6,852 bases of DNA from Bacillota bacterium (GTDB lineage Bacteria; Bacillota; Clostridia; Oscillospirales; Oscillospiraceae), in the NCBI GenBank assembly GCA_009781925.1, contig WQUU01000075.1, positions 1 through 6,852 on the forward strand, in the 5' to 3' direction. The notes below the pieces were generated by a model. That model did no database searches, was not told the DNA's origin, and saw only the letters and a list, made by a program, of their open reading frames with translations. The position numbers and the translations under genes are program-made. This document shows, piece by piece, positions 1 to 5,211 of the stretch (the stretch's first letter is position 1; each line of letters begins with the position of its first letter).

Positions 1-1090
1 TGATATCCACCGGATTTGTGCCAAAGGCGCTTCCCACCGTCACGGTGCCGTTCTTAACCGCGTCCTCGGCGGCCAGGGTGGCGTCCTGCACGGATTGGGG
101 CACCGTCTTAAAGTTCTTGTCCGTCACGATGCCGACGCCGTTCAGGTTGAGGCCGAGCCACTGCACTTCACCCCAGTGGGGTGTGCCGGCCTCCAGTTCG
201 TTGAACACCCAGACCAGGGACTGGCCGATATTCTTAAGGCCGGAGGTGAGGGTGACACCCGCCAGCGGGGCCTGGGTTCCGGTAAAGGTGGCCTCCTGGT
301 CGGAGTCCACGCCGATAAACCAGGCGTTGTTCTCATAGGCGGCCTCCGCCGCGCCGTTGCCGGAGAGGCCCGCCACACCCCAGACGATATCCGCGTGGTT
401 CTGCGTAATCATAGCCTGGGCCAGTTCCTTGCCCTTGGCGGTGTCCACATAACTGGCCGTATAGCGCACATCCACCTTGATGGCCGGGTCAGCCGCCAGC
501 GCGCCCTGGATGTAACCCGCCAGGAAATCGTTGATGACCGGCCCGTCCTCGCCGCCCACAAAGCCGATGACGTGGTCGGCGTTGATGTTTTTGAAGCTTG
601 TCTGCGTGGTCAGAGAGGCGGCAAACACCCCGATCAGATAGCCTGTCTCATTTTGCTTATAGTTGAGGCTCAAAACATTGGGCTGATCCACTTCGGCGTC
701 ATAGATGACATACTTCTGGTTCGGATACTGTGGGGCGACCTCGGTCAGGTAATCGTTCATCTGCCAGGTGCCGCAGATGATCACGTCATACTGTTTGGAG
801 TCGGAGACCTCATAGAGGGTGGACAGCCACTTGGGTTGATCGGCGTCGGTGCCGCCGAGCTCGATGGTCTTGTAGGTGATGACGCCGGCGTCGGAGAGTT
901 GCTTCAGCCCGGCCTCGGCGGAGTCAAAGAAGGACTTATCCCCCAGGTTGCCGTTGACGATGTTGACGACGCTAAACTTTGTGGCGGGTTTGTCGCTGCC
1001 GCTGTCAGCGGCCTTGTTGCCGCCGCAGCCGCTCAGGAACAGGCTGAGCACGAGGATGAGCGCGAGTGTGCCGACAAGAAATTTTTTCAT
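1..1090 (-). CDS. BMP-family nucleoside-binding lipoprotein of the ABC importer (3' end cut off by the window)
   Basis: This is the extracytoplasmic substrate-binding protein of the importer encoded upstream. 363 codons are visible with no stop, so the C-terminus lies beyond the left edge; family members run to about 330-390 residues, so little should be missing. The N-terminus is a lipoprotein signal: KK at 2-3, a hydrophobic stretch at 4-19, and the lipobox LSGC with Cys22 as the lipidated residue, followed by a Gly/Ser/Asp-rich linker to about residue 37. The mature part carries BMP (PF02608, PnrA/TmpC-like) hallmarks: GDKSFFDSA at 50-58, a WLSTLYEV segment at 88-95, NYKQNE at 143-148, GFVGGEDGPVI at 176-186 and GVDSDQ at 260-265. 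The start is fixed by GGGAGG five bases upstream of the ATG. It follows a hydrolase gene by only 16 bases, so it is in the same operon. Family assignment is very sure; purine or general nucleoside specificity is inferred. Confidence 0.93.
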   Translation of the reverse strand, partial: MKKFLVGTLALILVLSLFLSGCGGNKAADSGSDKPATKFSVVNIVNGNLGDKSFFDSAEAGLKQLSDAGVITYKTIELGGTDADQPKWLSTLYEVSDSKQYDVIICGTWQMNDYLTEVAPQYPNQKYVIYDAEVDQPNVLSLNYKQNETGYLIGVFAASLTTQTSFKNINADHVIGFVGGEDGPVINDFLAGYIQGALAADPAIKVDVRYTASYVDTAKGKELAQAMITQNHADIVWGVAGLSGNGAAEAAYENNAWFIGVDSDQEATFTGTQAPLAGVTLTSGLKNIGQSLVWVFNELEAGTPHWGEVQWLGLNLNGVGIVTDKNFKTVPQSVQDATLAAEDAVKNGTVTVGSAFGTNPVDI

Positions 1091-1095
1091 AGAAT

Positions 1096-1101
1096 CCTCC
1101 C
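1096..1101 (-). promoter_or_regulatory. Ribosome binding site of the BMP lipoprotein gene
   Basis: GGGAGG on the minus strand lies five bases before the ATG at 1090. It occupies most of the 16-base gap after the upstream hydrolase stop, so the two genes are probably translated from one message. Confidence 0.8.
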
Positions 1102-1106
1102 TTTTA

Positions 1107-2045
1107 TCATGTGGTTTGATATCGTGAAAGCAGCGCTTTGATGTGCGCGGCAAAGCGCTCCCTGTTCACCGTTTGTACCAGAGTGCCGTTTTTGTGCCCC
1201 ATCTTCCTGTCGCTGTAGCAGTCTGTCACCGTCTTGCCCCGGGTGACGCCGCCCTCCGTCTCCACGCCGATAAAGCAATCCTCAAAGGTAAAATAGCTGT
1301 CATCGGAGGCAAAGAGCAGGGCCAGCGGGTCATGCAGGGGCTCGCCCTTAGCGGCGGTGTAGCGCTTGCCGATCTCCATATAGCGGCCCATGAGCTCCGC
1401 GAAAAAACGGGCCTCCCTTGAACCCAGCGCGGAAAACTCCCCCAGCTCCTCCTCTGTCACGTAGCCCGCGTGGGTCACATTCAGGGGACAGAGGACAAAG
1501 GGCACTCCGCCGGAAAATACCCGTTTCGCCGCCTCGGGATCGACATAGCTGTTGAACTCGGCGGCGGGCGTGGTGTTGCCGAGGCCGATCCCTCCGCCCA
1601 TGATGACGATGCGCCGGAGCAGGTTCTTCAGGTCGGGGTACTTTGCCAGCGCAATGGCCAGATTCGTCAGCGGGCCGATGGCGACGATGAGGAGATTCCC
1701 CGGATTCGCCTTGGCCGTGTCATAGATGAGATCCCAGGCCGCACGCGGGTCGCACTGCCGAGCTGTCTCAGGCAGGCTCAGACCGGACATCCCCCCTTTG
1801 CCGTGGATGTCCTCCGCCGTCACGAGCGGGCGGCACAGCGGGCCCTCCGCCCCCCGGCCCACGGGGATATCCCAATTGAGGAAACTGAGTACCTTTAGGG
1901 CGTTGGCGGTCGTGTCACAGAGCGGTACGTTCCCCGCCACGGTGGTGACGGCTTTCACATCGAGGTTCTCGATCTGCCTCGCCAGAATCAGCGCGGCGAT
2001 GTCGTCCACACCGGGGTCACAGTCGATGATGATCGGGATTTTCAT
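1107..2045 (-). CDS. Nucleoside hydrolase, IunH/Rih family (second of the pair)
   Basis: A cytosolic enzyme that hydrolyses the N-glycosidic bond of ribonucleosides to give ribose and a free base. At 312 residues it has the full family length and no signal peptide. The calcium- and ribose-binding motif DCDPGVDD is at 8-15 (Asp8, Asp10, Asp14, Asp15). Next come IHG at 80-82, GPLTN at 124-128 (the Thr that binds calcium in the family), MGGG at 149-152, GNTTPAAEFN at 156-165 (Asn157, Glu163, Asn165) and LHDP at 237-240, giving the His-Asp pair typical of group I enzymes. All expected active-site residues are present. By eye it matches the neighbouring hydrolase over its whole length but at only about one third identity, so they are old paralogues that may differ in base preference. 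The ATG at 2045 has GAGG five bases upstream. It is followed 16 bases later by the BMP lipoprotein gene. Family is certain; purine versus pyrimidine preference cannot be read from the sequence. Confidence 0.95.
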   Translation of the reverse strand: MKIPIIIDCDPGVDDIAALILARQIENLDVKAVTTVAGNVPLCDTTANALKVLSFLNWDIPVGRGAEGPLCRPLVTAEDIHGKGGMSGLSLPETARQCDPRAAWDLIYDTAKANPGNLLIVAIGPLTNLAIALAKYPDLKNLLRRIVIMGGGIGLGNTTPAAEFNSYVDPEAAKRVFSGGVPFVLCPLNVTHAGYVTEEELGEFSALGSREARFFAELMGRYMEIGKRYTAAKGEPLHDPLALLFASDDSYFTFEDCFIGVETEGGVTRGKTVTDCYSDRKMGHKNGTLVQTVNRERFAAHIKALLSRYQTT

Positions 2046-2050
2046 AGAGA

Positions 2051-2057
2051 CCTCTTT
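2051..2057 (-). promoter_or_regulatory. Ribosome binding site of the second nucleoside hydrolase
   Basis: AAAGAGG on the minus strand lies five bases before the ATG at 2045. It sits just downstream of the intercistronic repeat element and outside its hairpin, so the hairpin need not block initiation. Confidence 0.65.
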
Positions 2058-2062
2058 CTATT

Positions 2063-2122
2063 GTAGGGGGCGATGCCCACATCGCCCCGTGTTCTTGATT
2101 CAGCGTATGCGGCGCGCCCTAC
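2063..2122 (-). repeat. Small intercistronic repeat element with inverted ends and a hairpin (unit 1)
   Basis: The ends are imperfect inverted repeats: GTAGGGGGCG read rightward from 2063 and GTAGGGCGCG read leftward from 2122, matching at 9 of 10 positions. Inside, 2067-2075 (GGGGCGATG) pairs perfectly with 2080-2088 across a four-base loop. No T-run follows the stem on the minus strand, so it does not look like a Rho-independent terminator. The leftward-reading end overlaps the stop codon (TAG, 2119-2121) of the upstream hydrolase. It shares its terminal G(T/C)AGGG and CCCTAC with the element at 3075-3127, which suggests one repeat family. Possible roles are message stabilisation or partial attenuation between cistrons; both are inference. 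Confidence 0.6.
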
Positions 2123-3054
2123 TTGTAAAATCGCACGGCGTCGAGGATCAGTTCCACAAAGGCGGGGCGGTCGATGTCCAGAATGGCCGTGACGTTGGGT
2201 GTTTTCCCGGAGCGGCTGTAGAAGTCCCCGACCGTGGCGCCCCTGCAGAATTCCCCGCAGGTCTCGACCTGGACATACAGTTCCCGGGTGGTCATGATCT
2301 CCGGCCGCAGCAGCGCCGCCACGGCCACGGGGTCGTGCAGCGTCGCGCCCGGATAGCCTAAGGCTCTGTGGTACCCGTAGAAAAATTCCAGCCAGTCCGC
2401 CACGACCCGGGCGACCTCTCCGCCCACGGCCCGGATTTTCTCAAATTCCTCCGGCGTCACATAGGCCCTCTGCGTCACATCCAGACCCGCCATGGTGATG
2501 GGCACACCGCTCTCGAAGACAACTTTTGCGGCCTCCGGATCCACCAAAATGTTGAATTCCGCCGCCGGCGTCCAGTTGCCGGAGAGCAGCCCGCCGCCCA
2601 TGAGGGAGATGCGGCCGATCTTGGCCTTCAGCTCCGGGTGGGCCAGAAACAGCGCCGCCACGTCGGTCAGCGGGCCGGTGGGCGCCAGCGTGACCGGCTC
2701 CCTGCTCTCGCGCAAAAGCTCTGTCATCAGTTCCACACCGGAGAGTCCGCAGAGGGAAAAGCCCGGCTCCGGCAGCACCGGCCCGTCCAGCCCGGACTGT
2801 CCGTGCACCGAGGGGGCCGGGCTGGGTTCCCCGCAGAGGGGCCGCTCCGCCCCGGCGGCGGCGGGGATGTCCGTGGCGCCCAGGAGAGTCAAAATGCGCA
2901 GCATGTTATAGGTGGTTTTCGTAAGGATAGCGTTGCCGGAGACGGACACCGCGCCCAGGATCTCGAAGGCCTCCGGATGGGCGAAGGCCAGCACCCAGGC
3001 GATGGCGTCGTCGTGGCCCGGGTCTCCGTCCAGAATGACAGGGATGCGGTTCAT
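2119..3054 (-). CDS. Nucleoside hydrolase, IunH/Rih family (first of the pair)
   Basis: A cytosolic N-ribohydrolase that releases the base and ribose from imported nucleosides. Its 311 residues are full length for the family. Motifs in order: DGDPGHDD at 9-16 (Asp9, Asp11, Asp15, Asp16), VHGQSGL at 83-89, GPLTD at 127-131, MGGG at 152-155, SGNWTPAAEFN at 158-168 (Asn160, Glu166, Asn168), LHDP at 239-242 (His240, Asp241) and RGATVGD near 271-277. This is a complete group I active site. The VHGxSGL loop is closer to the usual family form than the matching loop of its neighbour. The start is set by GGAGG six bases before the ATG. Two repeat elements flank it, one before the start (3075-3127) and one overlapping the TAG stop (2063-2122), so it sits like a cassette between nupQ and the second hydrolase. 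Function is sure at the family level; substrate preference is unknown. Confidence 0.95.
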   Translation of the reverse strand: MNRIPVILDGDPGHDDAIAWVLAFAHPEAFEILGAVSVSGNAILTKTTYNMLRILTLLGATDIPAAAGAERPLCGEPSPAPSVHGQSGLDGPVLPEPGFSLCGLSGVELMTELLRESREPVTLAPTGPLTDVAALFLAHPELKAKIGRISLMGGGLLSGNWTPAAEFNILVDPEAAKVVFESGVPITMAGLDVTQRAYVTPEEFEKIRAVGGEVARVVADWLEFFYGYHRALGYPGATLHDPVAVAALLRPEIMTTRELYVQVETCGEFCRGATVGDFYSRSGKTPNVTAILDIDRPAFVELILDAVRFYK

Positions 3055-3060
3055 AGAGAA

Positions 3061-3065
3061 CCTCC
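3061..3065 (-). promoter_or_regulatory. Ribosome binding site of the first nucleoside hydrolase
   Basis: GGAGG on the minus strand lies six bases before the ATG at 3054 and outside the GC-rich hairpin that ends at 3075. The GGAGG-TTCTCT-ATG leader resembles the leader of the other hydrolase gene, which would fit an old tandem duplication. Confidence 0.8.
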
Positions 3066-3074
3066 ATTTTTGCC

Positions 3075-3127
3075 GCAGGGGCGACCGCCTCGGCCGCCCG
3101 CGGGCCGCCGAGGGCGGCGGCCCCTAC
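3075..3127 (-). repeat. GC-rich palindromic intercistronic repeat (unit 2)
   Basis: This 53-base unit is almost entirely one inverted repeat, centred on the palindrome GCCCGCGGGC at 3096-3105. Its ends are GCAGGGGC at 3075 and, read from the other strand, GTAGGGGC from 3127. The arms pair along nearly their whole length with a few mismatches and one extra base. On the minus strand the stem is followed by GCGGCAAAAATGG, with no T-run, so it is not a standard terminator. It fills the gap between nupQ and the first hydrolase. The likely effect is a very stable RNA hairpin that protects the upstream transporter message from 3' decay or lowers downstream expression; this is inference. Its termini match the unit at 2063-2122. 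Confidence 0.7.
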
Positions 3128-3132
3128 ATATT

Positions 3133-4068
3133 TTATAATGCCCTTCTTTTTCTGGCGCGTTTGACTTTCCGGATGGTGCTGAACGTATACAGTGACAGGC
3201 CCACGATGGTGATCACATAGGGGATCGTGGCCACGAGCTGGGAGGGCAGTCCGGTGCCCGCGATGTTGTTGCTCAAGGCGTCCGCCGTGCCGAAGAGCAG
3301 GGACGAAAGCATGGTGCCCAGCGGCTCCCCGCGCCCCATGGCCTGAGCGGCCAGGGCGATGAAGCCGCGCCCGGCCACCATATCCTTGTTGAAGCCCATG
3401 GAGTAGAACATGGACATGTAGGCCCCGCCGAGACCCGCCAGGAAACCGGAGATCCCCAGCGCGATATAGCTGATGCGGTGCACGCTCACGCCCACGGACT
3501 CCGCCGCGTCCCTGTTCTCGCCCACGGCGCGGATCTTGAGGCCCAGCGGCGTCTTATAGAACAGGATAAAGACCAAAATCACACAGAGGAAAGCCACATA
3601 GGTCAGCACACTCTGGTTCGAGAGCGCGCCCAAAACAGGGATGTTGTTCAAAAACGGAATGTTGATCTTGGGCAGCATGGGGCTGAGAACGCCGGCGGAG
3701 TTGCCCTTCTGTCCCGTGAACACATACAGCAAAAAGATCGTCCCGCCGCCCCCCAGCAAATTCACGGCGATGCCGGCCAAAATGATGTCGGTTCCGAGCT
3801 TGAGGTAGAAAAAGCCCATCATCAGACCCACCAGGGCCCCGATCAGCGCGGCGCAGAGCACCCCAACGAAGGAGTTCTGCGTCCAGGCGCTGAACAGCAC
3901 GCCGAAGAGAGCGGAGATCATCATGATCCCCTCCAGGCCGATGTTGGCCACCCCGGCCCGCTCGGACACGGCGGAGGCCAGCGCGGCAAAGAGGATGGGG
4001 GCCGTGATACGGAAGATGGCGGCCAAAAAGGCGGTGGTGAGTACGCTGCTCAGAATTTGGTTCCACAT
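3133..4068 (-). CDS. nupQ: Nucleoside ABC transporter permease, NupQ/YufQ type
   Basis: One of the two membrane subunits that form the nucleoside channel. It has 311 residues with about eight to ten hydrophobic segments, for example near 10-33, 46-61, 67-88, 94-116, 152-170, 199-220, 252-265 and 277-296, and a basic C-terminal tail (KVKRARKRRAL). Family landmarks are ERAGVANIGLEGIMM at 36-50, KLGTDIILAGIAVNLL at 90-105, GLKIRAVGENRDAAESVGV at 176-194 (the cytoplasmic loop expected to contact the ATPase) and GRGFIALAAQAMG at 233-245. These are typical of BPD_transp_2 permeases in BMP-dependent systems. The ATG directly abuts the nupP stop (TAG then ATG with no gap) and is served by a strong AAGGAGGTG inside the nupP end. 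The symbol rests on family likeness and gene order, not on a proven orthologue. Confidence 0.92.
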   Translation of the reverse strand: MWNQILSSVLTTAFLAAIFRITAPILFAALASAVSERAGVANIGLEGIMMISALFGVLFSAWTQNSFVGVLCAALIGALVGLMMGFFYLKLGTDIILAGIAVNLLGGGGTIFLLYVFTGQKGNSAGVLSPMLPKINIPFLNNIPVLGALSNQSVLTYVAFLCVILVFILFYKTPLGLKIRAVGENRDAAESVGVSVHRISYIALGISGFLAGLGGAYMSMFYSMGFNKDMVAGRGFIALAAQAMGRGEPLGTMLSSLLFGTADALSNNIAGTGLPSQLVATIPYVITIVGLSLYTFSTIRKVKRARKRRAL

Positions 4069-5211
4069 CTATCCCCGCACCTCCTTCGGATCGGCAATGT
4101 CCGAATACTCCCGCTTCGCCTGCTTGACGACCATCCGCTGGCGATACTTGGCCAGAAAGTGTTCGGCGCCGAAGAATAGGAGGATCACGGCCTGGATCAC
4201 GTCCAGCATCTCGGCCGGCACGTCCGTATTGCTGGCCATGAGCACGCAGCCCCGGCTCAGGTAGGCCAGGAAGAAAGCGGCAAAGGGCACCAGAATGGGG
4301 TTGTTCTTCGCCAAAATGGCGATGGTGATGCCGTCCCAGCCGTAGCCTGTCAGATCCCGCCACGAAAAACTCTTATAATAGCCCAGAACCTCCACCCCGC
4401 CGCCGAGGCCCGCCAGCGCGCCGCCGACGACCTGGCACAGGACGATGGTGCCGCCCACTTTGATGCCGGAGTAACCGGAGAAGTTTTGGTTGATGCCCAC
4501 CATACGGATCGAGTAGCCCCAGCGGGTGCGGTACATAAAGACCCCCACGATCGCCACAAAACAGGCGCCGATGACAAAGCCCCAACTGGTCTGGTAGGCC
4601 ATTGTGGGAATCATCGCCGTCTTCAGAAAGGGCAGAGACCTTGTGGTTCCCTGGGTCTTGTCCGCCACCACGTTGATGAGGAAATACTGCACCACATACA
4701 TGACGACATAGTTGAGCATGAGGGTGGAGACCATCACGTTGGCCCCGAGCTTCGTCTGCAAAAGAGCGGGGATGAGCATCAAGAGCGCGCAGACCGCGGC
4801 GCCCGCCAACAAACAGACAACCACGTGGATCACCGGCGGCATGGGGATGTAGATGGCGCACAGCGCCGCCACAAAGCCGCCCAGCAGCACGCAGCCGTCC
4901 GCCGCCAGGTTGAATTGGTTGGCGCTGAACATCAGGCATACGGCGAGACCCGTGAACATCAGGGGAATCATGCGCTCAAAGACGACCCAGATCTGCCGCT
5001 CAGTGCTAAAGGGGCCCAGCAGCAGATAGCGCAGGGCCAGCAGCGGCGTGGAGGAGATGAGGAAGATGAGGACGGTGGCCACGCCGACAGACACCAGAAT
5101 CGCGGCGGCGCCCCGGATCATGCTGAACTTCAGCTCCAGCCGCCGATCCGCGCTCAGGCCCAAAAATTTTAATAGGGTTCGCTGCCTGGGTTCCATAGAG
5201 TTTTTAAACAT
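4069..5211 (-). CDS. nupP: Nucleoside ABC transporter permease, NupP/YufP type
   Basis: The longer partner membrane subunit of the importer, 380 residues, with a positively charged N-terminus (to about residue 33) before the first membrane segment at about 35-53. Further hydrophobic stretches lie near 81-95, 105-121, 127-151, 158-182, 210-227, 252-272, 303-319 and 335-350. Family landmarks: ALRYLLLGPFST at 59-70, NQFNLAADG at 98-106 (usually 'FNIGAEGQ'-like), KLGANVMVSTLMLNY at 154-168, RMVGINQNFSGYSGIKV at 236-252 (the ATPase-contact loop) and TGYGWDGITIAILAKNNP at 288-305. The chosen ATG at 5211 overlaps the end of nupO by 43 bases. A second in-frame ATG at 5196 has no ribosome binding site and would shorten the N-terminus by five residues. 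A GGAGGAG at 5229-5235 is 17 bases from the ATG, rather far, but the eight-G run at 5218-5225 lies closer. Translation is probably coupled to nupO. Confidence 0.92.
   Translation of the reverse strand: MFKNSMEPRQRTLLKFLGLSADRRLELKFSMIRGAAAILVSVGVATVLIFLISSTPLLALRYLLLGPFSTERQIWVVFERMIPLMFTGLAVCLMFSANQFNLAADGCVLLGGFVAALCAIYIPMPPVIHVVVCLLAGAAVCALLMLIPALLQTKLGANVMVSTLMLNYVVMYVVQYFLINVVADKTQGTTRSLPFLKTAMIPTMAYQTSWGFVIGACFVAIVGVFMYRTRWGYSIRMVGINQNFSGYSGIKVGGTIVLCQVVGGALAGLGGGVEVLGYYKSFSWRDLTGYGWDGITIAILAKNNPILVPFAAFFLAYLSRGCVLMASNTDVPAEMLDVIQAVILLFFGAEHFLAKYRQRMVVKQAKREYSDIADPKEVRG
4078..4086 (-). promoter_or_regulatory. Ribosome binding site of nupQ, inside the 3' end of nupP
   Basis: AAGGAGGTG, a near-perfect Shine-Dalgarno match, lies nine bases before the nupQ ATG at 4068 and inside the last codons of nupP. 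It supports both the start choice and coupled translation of the two permeases. Confidence 0.85.

Noticed and set aside
1..1090. BMP gene as a truncated pseudogene
   Set aside because: The frame is open and full of family motifs right up to the edge; the missing end is due to the window limit, not to a mutation.
95..1141. 348-residue open frame on the plus strand opposite the BMP lipoprotein gene
   Set aside because: It is an antisense frame kept open by GC-rich codons; the minus frame has a lipobox, family motifs and a good ribosome binding site, while the plus frame has none of these.
2067..2088. Hairpin considered as a Rho-independent terminator between the hydrolases
   Set aside because: The stem is good, but the minus strand continues CTACAATAG with no T-run, and the next gene follows with its own ribosome binding site.
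2368..3138. 256-residue open frame on the plus strand opposite a nucleoside hydrolase
   Set aside because: Composition is rich in Arg, Gly, Pro and His as in shadow frames, no domain is recognisable, and it runs through the palindromic repeat.
3134..3139. Perfect TATAAT on the plus strand at the end of nupQ
   Set aside because: No -35 at the proper distance (that region is the GC-rich hairpin), and it points against every gene in the window.
3478..5172. Plus-strand open frames (3478-4179 and 4486-5172) opposite the permeases
   Set aside because: They are rich in His, Gln and charged residues, as expected when membrane-protein codons are read backwards; no ribosome binding sites or family motifs.
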